A DNA stretch of 64,000 nt from Brugia malayi (Eukaryota > Nematoda > Chromadorea > Rhabditida > Onchocercidae): the NCBI RefSeq assembly GCF_000002995.4, contig NW_025062475.1, positions 3,192,528 through 3,256,527 on the forward strand, in the 5' to 3' direction. Made by a program: the position numbers and the translations under genes. Numbering within the stretch: the stretch's first letter is position 1; each line of letters starts with the position of its first letter. The notes under the pieces are model-generated. The model ran no database searches. It saw only the letters and a list, made by a program, of their open reading frames with translations, and was not told the DNA's origin. Below are positions 37,901 to 49,824 of this stretch, piece after piece.

Positions 37901-40900
37901 AATTTTATTAATATTATTGTGAGCCAAATTTTATGACTTATCTTTTGCTATTTTGCTATCATTTGAAAAAAAAAAAAAAAAATTATAATTATAATTTAGT
38001 ATACTATGAAACATTACTAAGAGTATTCAAACTAACCTTTTTGCTTCAGAAAGAAAAACAACAATTCAACGATCAATGCTGTGACATATCCGATCGAATG
38101 AGTCAATCTTCTCATTCTTTCAATCTCAGTTCAAATTTGACTGAACGCGAGAATAGGCTATATCAAATTATGCAGGAAAATCTGCGACAACAAAGATTGT
38201 TACGACGACCTCAAACACCACGTCATCTTCCGCAAGCCTCGTTTAATGGACCTTTCTTTACTCTCGAAGAAGTTCACATCAAGCAGCAAAGGTTTAATTT
38301 TAACTATATTAAAATTGTTGATGCTAAAAGTGCTAAATTATTTGCTAATGCTAATTATTATATTATATATTATATTATATATTATACATTATGATTATAT
38401 TTTATAAAATTATTCCTCAACAATTTATTGCAAATTTTATTAGCAATTATTTAGTGTTATTTTATGATATTTGATAATTTTAATTTATATGAACTTGAAA
38501 ATTTCTCAATTATTTACATATTGAAAAGTTTCAAATAAAAATTTACAAATGCATGACAAAGTAGTTGAAACGATTGAAGTAGAGAAATTAAAAAAAATTT
38601 TTTTCATTTTCAGTGAATCATTGGAAAGACAACAAATTCCTGTTGAAGAGTATCGTTTTGAAACTGATTATCACTTAATCAGAAAAGAGCAACAAAATTC
38701 TATCGATGATTCGAACCACAAATTAAGGTTTCATTTATTTTCTTATTAATTTAATGAATCATTTTTTTTTACTTATTCAAATGATGAGTTAACTAATTGT
38801 AATTTAAAATATTTAGCTATGATAGTCGATCAAAATCGGTATCAGTAATGGAAATGAATGTAATGGAACCTGAAAAAGTAATTGATTATTGGTTTTGATT
38901 AATTGCAAACTGTTTAAAATTTCAAACGAATAGAGCAAATTTAATTGTCAAATTAAAATTTCTAATTTAATTTTTTTCATTTTATGTTGAAATGTTGAGA
39001 CAACGCTTTTTAAAATAATTTACAGAATAACGAAATTAAAGAAAGTGTTGTTGTTCCATCACTACAGCCAGCAAAACAAAAACATGAACGTGCTCGATCG
39101 GTTCCACCATCATTAAGAACCAGAAATATTACTGATCCGGATCGAATTAATGAGTACCATCGACAGAAGCAACTTGAACTGGAAGCTATGAGACTTAATG
39201 AGGAAAAGGCTGTTTTATGCAGAGAGAAGCAGGTATTGGCTTACAATCTAATCAATATTTTTATATTTTACAATAATCATTTCACGAAATGTACTGATAT
39301 TACTTTATCAGTCACTGATATGATTACAATCTCTACAACACAATGAAATATTTTAAGTGTCGTGCTTTGGAAAAACAAGAACATTTGTATTGTCAACAAA
39401 TGCAAACAAAAGGAAGTAGAATAATTAGTCCAGCAATAGAGGACTCAATGACACAATCTCGTGAAGAATTACAACAGATCGATATTAATGCTCAAAAACG
39501 ACAAAAAGAATTTTACTTTGAGGTTTATTTCTAATTTATATTTCATTACTGCCACCTGTTTTTGAGATTAAAATTTTCGAATTTTTGAAATAATCAAAAC
39601 ATAAGAATTTCATACAATAATATTCGCATTATTATTTCTAAGAAATTCATTTTTTACTTATTTTCTTCGTTTTTTTACGCTCTTTTTTCTCTCAATTTTC
39701 ATTTTGTTACTACTTGTTACTTTGTTATTTTTACTTCTTACTTTGTTATAAAGTTTTTTAAAAAAAAAGAAAAGAAAATAACAATGAACGGATTGATTAT
39801 TTATACTTAAAAATTAATAATTATTGCTAATGAATAAATTTATAGTAATTAAATTGATTTATTGGAAGAATTATCCATTTGCTTATTTAGAGATTTTTTT
39901 AAATAAATACCTTACTTTAGTGTGAATGGATTGATTATTTATAGTTAAAAATTAATATTTATTATTAATGAGTAAATTTATAGAAATTAAAAAAATAAAA
40001 CAATGAATAATTGTTTTATTTAAAATTGAATTTAATTACTGTTTTGCTTAATTTAGAAGAATATAGAACCACAATTGATGCATGTTTATGAAACGCGTCC
40101 TATTACGGCGACATCTGAAGGTGACACACAAGGTGAACTTATCTGCTCTCCAAATTCGATAACCTGGAAACGAGTGTACATTGTTGATCAATTAAAACCA
40201 GTTGCTAAAAATGAAATTATCACCAGTGAACAACTTCTTGAAAAAGAACGATTCGATATTGACTTATTAAAGGTAATTTATTTTATAACATTAGCATATT
40301 ATTAATTCCAGTTAATTGTATTGTTTTAAATTTGCGGTAATTATCAAAGAAAACAAAAATTGACTAGTAAATTAAATTTCTTTGGTTTAATTTGATTTTA
40401 TAATATTAAGATCATTTTTCTATTATTGATTGATTGATTGATTGATTACGATATTGCTAATATTTAATGCCGCAATTTGTGATAACACATATTATGATAG
40501 GTCTGTTTTTTTTTTTTTTTTTTTTTTTTTGTAACAAAAATAATTCTCACTTGTAATATTAGAAAAATAATTCAAATTGTTTCAGCGCCGTGAAGTATTT
40601 ATTGAAAAACCAAGACCTGAACCGGTAATTTTCCGAACTGGGAAACGATGGAAACCACCACCGGAACAGTCTAATGTTTGGCCATATGTTGGTAAAGCAT
40701 TAAATGCTGAGCCAAGCCTTGAAAGTAGTAGTAACTACTCTACAGGTAACTTTTAAACTGTAGTATTTTCTTTTTTAAGTAAATTAAAGTTTTATTTCAT
40801 TTTGTTTGAGTGAATTTTTCATAGTGCTAACTTCGTTGTTTATATTTTAATTAAGTTATTGTTGATTAATTGAAGCAAAACAAGAAAAATTAATATTTTC

Positions 40901-43207
40901 CCTTTTATGTGCTTTAATTTGCTCTTATTGCAATTAATTTCTACAGATAATGCAACAGGTCGAACAGCTGAATTCCGATGGCAACCAGTTGTCTATGATC
41001 CGGAATACAAACAGGAATGTAAGAATTTCAGTCCGGAACATTCATTACCTGATACATTACGAGGATATGGTAAGTATCATTGTAAAAATACATTTCACAT
41101 TACATAATGAAATTTCAAGTTTTCGAAATCTTTCAATTTTGAATTGCAAACAATTGTTTTGATTAAAACCATAGTTATTGATTTTAATTTTTGACTTAAA
41201 AAAAAACTGACTTAGGTCCTGGTCCATTAGATGAATCTGCAAAACGTCAAATCAGGCATGTTGTTCAACCGTTACCTGATGGTAGTCATAGACCGAAACC
41301 AGCATTCGGTGGTCCACGTGCTACACCATCTGGTGGCTTCTATCCTCATGCACCAAATGCTATTAAGGTTGGAAAAATATTTTCCTAAAAATTTAATATC
41401 TTCCAAATACTTTAAAATAAAATATTCTCCTAAAATACCTTTACGTCATTTTGAGAATTTCTTCAAAAAATCATAATATGCTTTTTCTATTTTTCCTGTT
41501 TCAAAATTTTATTCATATCAAATTTAATTTCTCATTATTTTCAAGTTTGATAAAATTTAGGTACTGAAAAAGAAGCATTCACAAAGCTTACCGGAATTAA
41601 TTGATGCGGATCCGGATAAGGAAATGGAAATTATCCATCATAGAAAATTTCATCGATTTGGAGAGTTACCATCTTCGCGATGCTATGGTTAGCTTAATTA
41701 TGATAAAATATCATTATAGCAGTGGAATTAAATTGATTAGTAACATTTAATAATTATAATTAAAATCTCCAACTATGCTATCATAAAAAACAAATGAAAT
41801 GCTAATTTCAGATATAGCTGATTGGGAAAAAATCTACGACTTGCCAGTACACACATCCACGATAACGTCACGTGACATACCTCGTAACGTGAATGTACGT
41901 GGAAAGCTTGCAGCATTTGAAAATAAGCTAAGACTAACAACTCCTTCAGTTCATTTACGTTCAAATACAGGTAACACACGTTGTTCACGTGCAACTAATA
42001 TCGATGATGGCTTGCAGTCATCAGACAATGAACAAATGAACCGAAATCGACAGGTTAGTTAAGTTACCTTCATTTTTCTAATTATTAATTATGTAAATTA
42101 AAATAAGATTAGCAGAGTAATTTAAATGCCATCTTTTTCATTGCTACAAAAAATTTCTGTTAGATTTAAAAGTACATTTATTTTGAAAGTTTTCTATAGT
42201 TAATGCATAAGCAATTGGAAATTTTATTAATTAAAAAATAAACTTTTCTATTTGTGTGTGTCTTTAATTGACAGCCATTTCATTAATAAATTAAGCAATT
42301 AAACGGTAACTTTGGAAGATTTTGCATATATTTTAATTATAGGATGAAAGTTAGAATAACAGAAATCATTTTTTTGCCTAATATTTTAACAGTACTGTAA
42401 TTAAAATTAATTAAAGCATTTGATGAATTATGCATTGTTGTTTATTTCTAAAAGATAGTATGAAATGAAATAATGCAAAGCATTTATGATAAATTGAAGT
42501 AGATCTAATCATATCAATTATTTAGTATAATTAATGAAATTTTTTATCAACTTCATCCAATTATATTGCCAAATTTTTTCTTGCAGTATTTACGACAACA
42601 ACGACACCGACAACAACAATTTTCGCCAACTATAGCACGCACTGATAATAATAATTATTATAATCATCGATCATATCAGATAAATAAGGTATATTTGTTT
42701 ATATTTCAGGTTTTATAATAAGAAAAAAAAAGAGAAATACAATTTTTTTTTTCTTTGGCAAATTATTTGATTGAAAAAATTTTCAAAATTTAGCAGCAAC
42801 GAAATGAACGGAAAATAATTCCATCCGGTGGTTCATTAACTCATCATATCGATCATTGCAACGTAAATCAAACCAATCGATTATGTTCAATCAGTCATCC
42901 TGATAACTGTTATCAATTTAATCGTGAGATGTTATCACAAAAATTAACACGTCCTATACGTGATCCTTCAGAACACAGTCATTATCAGTATCGCATTCCT
43001 GTTTTTCGTTCTGATCGTACGTCAACTGCATATGAGCAGCAGCAGCAGCAATTATCAGCAAAATCACAAGCTGCTCCACGTCGTCTAACACGTATACCTG
43101 TGAATTGTGTCGCAGATCGAAGTAATCCTCAAGTGATCGACGTACAACGATTGCCATCACGAATCTCAACTAATACACAATGGCAGTCATTATTTATGTT
43201 TGAGTAA
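28978..43207 (+). CDS. Large scaffold-like protein, main exon chain
   Basis: Exons: 28978-29067, 29215-29274, 29524-29706, 30137-30292, 30412-30462, 30957-30977, 34885-35103, 36392-36526, 36662-36847, 37209-37424, 38050-38291, 38614-38727, 38817-38877, 39026-39232, 39358-39522, 40057-40272, 40586-40745, 40947-41069, 41216-41367, 41561-41687, 41812-42053, 42587-42688, 42794-43207. All are in phase, giving 1,213 residues and a TAA stop. The N-terminal part is basic and charged. The middle (35-38 kb) is Ser/Asn-rich and probably disordered. Exons at 39.0-39.5 kb encode a helical Glu/Gln/Lys segment (KQLELEAMRLNEEKAVLCRE). The segment from 40.6 to 42.0 kb looks most conserved: FRTGKRWKPPPEQSNVWPY, GYGPGPLDESAKRQ, SGGFYPHAPNAIK, ADWEKIYDLPVH. 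The tail is Gln/His/Arg-rich. ETRPIT occurs twice, at 30.1 and 40.1 kb. There is no SH3, LIM or PDZ domain. A cytoskeletal or attachment scaffold is inferred from composition only. Confidence 0.72.
30957..30977 (+). CDS. 21-bp microexon
   Basis: Seven codons (TIETLQK) between a textbook tttcag acceptor and a gtatgg donor, phase 0 on both sides, so it can be skipped without a frameshift. It precedes a 3.9-kb intron. Microexons of this kind are typical alternative cassettes. Confidence 0.6.
33533..33556 (+). CDS. Candidate alternative first exon
   Basis: ATG plus seven codons (MTALNIVV) ending at a strong gtaagc donor in phase 0, compatible with the exon at 34885. A TGCTAAG acceptor-like site lies 12 bases upstream of the ATG. 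Evidence is limited to splice geometry. Confidence 0.3.
33847..34435. repeat. GAT/GATAATG minisatellite
   Basis: About 590 bp of higher-order array. The basic triplets GAT/AAT are organised into roughly 48-bp units containing GATAATGGTTGATAATGATG and AGTGACGATG, with units of 21 and 75 bp where triplets were lost or gained. Several frames are open on both strands purely from this structure, including a His/Tyr/Ser frame on the minus strand. Confidence 0.92.
39788..39992. repeat. Direct duplication, about 70 bp, in intron
   Basis: 39788-39860 and 39924-39992 share GGATTGATTATTTATA followed by TTAAAAATTAATA and TTATTNNTAATGANTAAATT, with a few substitutions. It lies in the intron before exon 40057. 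Confidence 0.75.
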
Positions 43208-43342
43208 AATAAATTACTTTTTCTAACTTCTTAGTATGAATTTCTGTAAATTTCAAACTAAAAAAATTAAAAAATTTTTTAAGCTCCAAGGTAACACATA
43301 CAGTATAACACGTACGTCAACAATTTGTCTTTTTTTTTTCAG

Positions 43343-43382
43343 GCAAAAATTTCCACCTTAATTGCAATTTGTTCATCGAATG
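43343..43382 (+). CDS. Candidate cassette exon
   Basis: Forty bases between a very strong acceptor (poly-T then cag) and a perfect gtaagt donor. Entered in phase 0 it encodes AKISTLIAICSSN and leaves one base, which the acceptor at 44694-44695 could use to add LTSSVQTFSAPSDFCFMF and a stop near 44780. Spliced from the GTAAAA at 43203 it would instead give a stop after QKFPP. Which phase is used is unknown. Confidence 0.35.
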
Positions 43383-44389
43383 GTAAGTTTTACTCTCTGT
43401 ACCAATGTCATAACCGATTCGTTTTTCATTGTCACATTATTTTCAATTATATTTTTTTTGAAATGCTTTTGTATTCTTTGCTTTCTCTCTTATTTTCTTG
43501 TAATATTTTGTACATTTAACTTTAACTTTTTACTTACTCAAACAAAGTATTAAATTTTTGTATTTCTGTGTTTCGTTCTTTCTTTTAAAAAAAAGGAAAC
43601 TAATTTTATAAACTTATGAATATATAGCATTATCTTTCCATTTCACTTATTGATAATTTTCATAATTATTTAATTTTTATTAATTATTCAAAATAAAAAA
43701 TTATTATTTAAAATAAACAAAAAAAAAAGAGACAGAAATTCAAAGCAAACAGTAATAATTTCTGTAAAATAAATAAACAATGCTATTTGGAAAGAATTAG
43801 AAAAAAAAATAAATAAATAAAAGAAAGCAAAAAGTATCGCATAAATTTTAATTTCCTTAAATTAACCAAATTTTAACTTTTTTTTTTTTATTTTCACTTA
43901 CGTTTGTAAAATCTTTCCGGAAATTTTTACATAAATTTTGTAAAAATATATAAATTCATTCATTACTTTTATTTTTTTGCTCAATTCTACGAATTTTTTT
44001 TACAAAAAAAAAAAAAAAAAACAAACAATATTTTTGATTGATTAAACTAGTTATTTGTTAATTAATCACTTTAAGAAAAAATTTAACACTTTTCAGGGAA
44101 AATAATTAGAAACTGTTGAATTTAATAATTTAATCAATCAATTGAACAATTATTTAATTGTAGTATTACTTTTCTAAATAGTTTTTTTTTAATATTGAAA
44201 TGTCAATTTTTGCTTTTTTTCTTCTCCATCGAAATATATTTTCATTGTTAATCGATTGATTAATAATTCCAACTATTTTATTGCATTTTTTTTTTCTCGA
44301 AATATATATATATAAATGTTAATAAATTTCCTTACATTTATTATTTTATAATACTTTTTTCTGTCTAAATGAATAACTTATTCCCTTAT

Positions 44390-44471
44390 CATTTTTCCAT
44401 CAGTGATAATAATTAATTTGATATGATCTAATAATATCATATCATTTCTGTTATTATCAAATATTAAAATA
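44390..44471 (+). promoter_or_regulatory. Probable spliced-leader acceptor and 5' leader
   Basis: A TTTTTCCATCAG acceptor ends at 44402. It is followed by a 69-base AT-rich leader and the ATG at 44472. There is no better upstream exon, so this looks like the start of an independently trans-spliced message. Inference from sequence only. Confidence 0.4.
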
Positions 44472-47400
44472 ATGGACGACGAAAAAAAAACAAAGCAAAC
44501 GGTATGGATATTTTTGCATTATTTTATTTTATTTTTAATTTACTTTTTTGTTAATTTTTATTTATTTTAATTGCAATTTACTTTTTAAATGCACAATGAA
44601 CATTTAAACTTTTATATTTTTTTCAAAAATTAAATGATTTTATTTTTCTTTTTTTTTTTATAATTTATTAATTATCTATCATTTCAGTATTTCAGGTCTT
44701 ACTTCTTCTGTGCAAACATTCTCAGCTCCATCTGATTTCTGTTTTATGTTTATCAGTGATGTTATGTATATATTTATATAGTAAAACGAATTATCACTTA
44801 ATTATATACCACTTGGAGATAATTAGTTTATTTTCATCTTAAATGTTTAGCAGAATAATCTAATAAATATAAGCAATAAGCTTTTACCATTTTTTGTTTT
44901 AAAGTTTTAGATAATTTTTTTTTTTTTTAAATGATGTAAATTTTGCATTTTATCATCAATTTAAATTTTATATTTTTTCAGACAGCCAGTGGAAGACCAA
45001 AAAATGTAAGCATTTTTCTTTTTTATTACTGATTAAAATTATCACTGATTTTCCTTTTTTTTTTTTTTTTTTGGAATGATTTGTTGACCGCTCAGTCACT
45101 ACTTTAAAAAAAGAAAAAATACAATAATCGAATTATTAAGAAAAACTTTTTTGATATTGATTAGTGGAATCGATGATATTATTTGAGCTACTGATAATAT
45201 CAACCATTTCTCTAAATTAAAGATAATTGACCGTAAGTACAGAAGACGAATTCAATTCACTTTTTTTCTTTTAGTTTTTTTAAATTAAATTTTTGAGCAT
45301 TCTAAAATTTCAAATTTTAACTTTTATTTCTTTAATTAAAATATAGCATAGTGTATTTTATAGCTATGATTGAAAGTAGCAAAAAACTATTTAAAATATT
45401 TGAGTTCTAAAATAATTATATAATTTTGTGCCAAATTGTAAATTTTGCCGATTTCCGATGAAAATTTAAAATTAGAACGAATTAAAATTAGAGCTACACT
45501 TGTCCGAATTTCAAAGAATTGTGACTTTTCTTGTGAAATTCATATTCATCTAGTTAAAATCGAAAGATCTAAATTAGTAATCCAAAAAAAAGATAATAAT
45601 TTATTAATTATATAACATATATATAACTAATTATATAACATATATATAACATATAAAATTTAGTATATCTCTTGTTAAAATAATTTCCAGTTATATTCTC
45701 CATTTTTCTTTTTTTTTTTTCTATTACATTCCTCATCATTCTCTATTATCTAATATAAATTTTAAATTCGTAATTTGAAGTTAATTTCAAATCTATCAGT
45801 ACTCATCAAAAATTCATTTAGAATGCATAAAATAAAAACTAATTTTATTTTAAAGTATTTAAAAAAAAAAAAAAAAAAAGAACGAAAGAAAGAGTTCAAG
45901 GAATCTCTACCACTAAGCACCTCTATTCGCTTAAATAATCTGATAGTTACTTACGTGTGACGTGTAATATGCATCACTGTAACAATTTAGAAACACGTGT
46001 CATCACGTTTCCGCTTTAAGCAATAAACTAATAAATAATTTAAAAAATTTTTTTTTGCAACTAACAGCAACAATTTACTAAATTAGAAACTTCTATTAGT
46101 GCTTTTCATTTCTTTTCTTTTCTTTTTTTTTTCTTTCATAAATGCTAAAATTTTCTTTCTTTCTCTCTCTCTCTCTTTCTCTTTTTTTTTTTTTTAAATT
46201 GCTCAATTTTTACTGAAAAATATTTTTAAAAATATAATAGCAATGATAATTTATGCATTATAATTAATGCAAAAAATGATGAAAAGAAAAGAAAAGATTA
46301 AAGAATGAAATTATCAAAGACTTAAGTAAATGATAATTTATAATTGTGAAATTTGTTAAATTCAAATGACAAACATTTAATGATAACAATGTATTTTACT
46401 TTAGAATAGTGACTTAGATCAATTAGCACAGTTGAATGAGAGACTTTTGGAACGATCTAGAGGAAGGCGAACAGACTACAAACTTATTGATTCTGAAATT
46501 ATTAAAAGTGCACCTGAACCAGTTCCAGCTGCTGTTAAGGTTCGCTTTTTTTTTCTATGCTAATCACTTTTATCTTTAATTATTGAATTTTTTGAATAAA
46601 CAATAATCATTCAATTAATTAATTAATTAATTAATTAAGTAAGTAAGATATTCTATTTAATCCTACATAAAATTGCAATAAATTATGATTAAATTGTGTT
46701 TTCTTATTGAGCTAAAATTTTAAAACTAAACATTAGCAAAATTTTTAATGCCTAATTATCTCATGGAAATAGTTGAAATTACAAAAAATTTCAATTCACA
46801 TTAAAAAAGAAAATGAAATAGGCAATTACTATGACAAAAAAAAAAAAAGAAAATACATTTTAACACATTAATTTACCTGTCTTTAATTGCATTCAGGTGA
46901 CATAATTATAAATTTGTAAAGAGCACAAGCTTATATAAGCAATATGTTAAATTATTACAAATTGCTGCTGTAAATGTAAACATTAACATGCACAGAATAG
47001 TATATTATTAAATTTTTAAAAAATTTTTTTTTTTTGTTTCGTATATTAAATTTAATTATAATTATTTAGGTCTGGCATTAATTTCAGATATAATTAAATT
47101 AATTTTATCCTTTCCAATATATTATTATAATGGAAGAAATATCAAGTATAGCACTAACTTTAATCATTTTATTTTTCACATATAAATTACAATTTTAGTA
47201 TTTCAATTCTGAAAAAGTACTTCCTGCTTATTAGATTAATTTCTTTGTCTTTTAAATTCTAATCTGTTTAGCATAACCAAATGATAAATTTCGTAGTGCT
47301 TTAAATTATGAATTCAATTCAATTAATTTCATTCAACTGATAATAAAATTATAATCATAATTTATCAATTTAGCACTAAATTACGCTTGTAAACTTCTTA

Positions 47401-49788
47401 TCATTCAAATTAACTCTTTAGGAAAAAAAAAAAACTTTATCTTCTTATTTCTTTTATGTTTATTCATTTTATACAGAGAATACTTTTTCTTTTCACTTTT
47501 TGTTCTTCAAATAAAAAAGTTTTTTTTTTTTTGAAAAAAAAAAACAAATTTGATAAAATTAAATTTAATGATTAGAGAATATTGTTTCATTTTTTTTCTT
47601 TAACTTTTCATTTTCTTTTATCTATTTTGATAGATTTTTTTTTTCTGCAAAATTATCGAGAATGAAAAAAAAAAAGTAGAATTAATTGATATATTTGTCT
47701 CTTTATGATTCCAGGAGCAAATACGTGATATGCTTGAATCACGCATTTCAAATGATACATCAGTTAATTCAACCATTCCACAACAGGATCGATCCGGTTA
47801 TGTTACGGTACGGAAACGTTTCCTTCATTGAAAGGAAACAAATTAAAAAAAAAAAAAATTATTTTACATTTTCTTTTACAATCTTTTAATTAAAGCAAAA
47901 CAAAACAAAACAAAAGAAAAAAACGAGATGAAAAATGAAATAAATAAATTTATTTCATTTAGCAGTGCTTTCCTAAGCAATAAATATGAAATTTTCTAGA
48001 AAAAAAAATAAAAATATTTCCTTTTTTTTTTCTTTTCCTATTCTTTTTTCCTTTTTCTAATCCATTTTTTTTTTATATTTGTTGCTGTGTTTCTAATATT
48101 AATAGTAACGATTTCATTTTTGCCTAATATTTTAATAACTAATTTGTTTTTTTCCCATTTAATATATTTGTTGTTTGAAATTTTACTCAAATATTTTTTT
48201 TTTTGAGAAACAAATGTTTAATTTTTTGTTTTATTATTGATGAATTATCATACTAATTCATCCATTTTAGGCATTTCTTTCTTTAAATGTTAAAAAAAGG
48301 ACAGTTCTGGCCAAGTCTCCATCCAAACGATGCCTGAAATATTTTAGAATAAAACCGGTTGTATCGTTTTCAGAAAATTTTCAGGATGCTTCATCAGCTA
48401 CCTGGCAATTCTCATCCCATTCATTTTCACCTCGTTCCATTGTTTCGGTAAATGGTGGTGCCAAGGATGGCTTGCTCAAGGTACGTACCGATCTGTCCCC
48501 AGGCTTATGGCGTACCCTTTCCCGTTCCAATGCCGCCGTACAAACTGCGCACATTGAGGTCTGGCTTTTTTCCGCAAATTTCGGCAAAATATATTTCTCT
48601 AAGCAGCTGGATGATTATCATCCAGTATCTCAAAACTAATGAAATGACCTGAATTCAATAACAGGGCAGGAAGAAAAAAAGAAATACTTGGAAAATTTTC
48701 CAAAAATATTTGAAGAATATCCAATTTGCATTAAAAAAAAAGGCAAGGCTTTGATCTCGTAGAATTCCGGAATGTTCAAATTTCGGAATTCCGAAGCTTT
48801 AATATTCATATTTGAATGTCTGTGTGGCTTTAACCGTTTTTTGCACATTTTTCAAAAGATACACACACAACCCAGAAAAAAAAAAATGAAAATCACAGCA
48901 ATCACAGCACCAATTCACTTTTAATGCACAAATTTTATTCGTTCTTTTTTCATCTGTGATTTTTGTTTTTTTTTTTTAATTGTTCGTTTGCTTCAATTTG
49001 ACTCAAAAAAAGGAAAGAAAAGAAAAAAAAATTCATAAAAATAATTAAAATTTTGCATCCATTTCAATTTATCAAATTTTCCAAAAAAAAAAATTTTTTT
49101 TTTTTAAAGATTAAAATGAAAAAGCATTAAAAAATAACGATGAAATGCTAATTGAAATTGATGCAAAGTTTTTTAATTTTAAACATTTAAATGCTTAACT
49201 TCACTCCTTTACTTCATTTCACTTTTGCAGTTATCTTTTACAAATACATTACGATTAAAACTTAAATCAGTTTTTAAAAAAAAAATTAATGACTAAATAA
49301 ATTTCAATAAAATTTGTTTTACATATAACAATAGTATTTACAGCACTTTCACTTATAAAGTACTGATCATAATTTAGTAGCTTTTCGATCATTATATGCA
49401 TATATCATTCGAGAACCCAGTGATAACTCTCGGAATCTAAATTTAAATTTAGTGATAGTTAATTTATATTAACTTATATATCGTATAAAGATTTTTCATA
49501 AAGTATGAGTTATGTGATCGATGTGTTTAAAGTATTAAAGTATGAGTTATGTGACAGAAAGCAAAATATAGTCAAAATAACAGATTAACTTAATTTCATT
49601 CTATTAGAAAGTCAAAAAATCGAAAGTTTAAAGCCTTTACATATATATATAAAATGCGCAACTGATAGTATTTTGGTACTAAATTTTAACAATTAAAATT
49701 GGTTATAGGTGTACGCAATAATAATAATAATAATAATAGCTATACCAAATTATTTCAAACAGGTTTTATTATTATTTCAAACATTCGG

Positions 49789-49824
<36 letters not shown>

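Larger units (their letters stand above)
43208..44471. other. Between the two plus-strand blocks
   Basis: AT-rich spacer, or intron if the two blocks form one gene. It contains an exon-like 40-bp segment (43343-43382) and the acceptor before 44472, both described separately. There is no clear poly-A site; the AATAAA at 43209-43214 overlaps the end of the terminal exon too closely to be informative. Confidence 0.5.

Noticed and set aside
42954..43169. Minus-strand frame with poly-Ala
   Set aside because: Antisense of the CAG-type Gln run in exon 42794-43207.
48381..48587. Minus-strand 68-codon open frame opposite the exon at 48.4 kb
   Set aside because: The plus strand has matching splice sites and phase; the minus frame is a shadow of GC-richer coding sequence.
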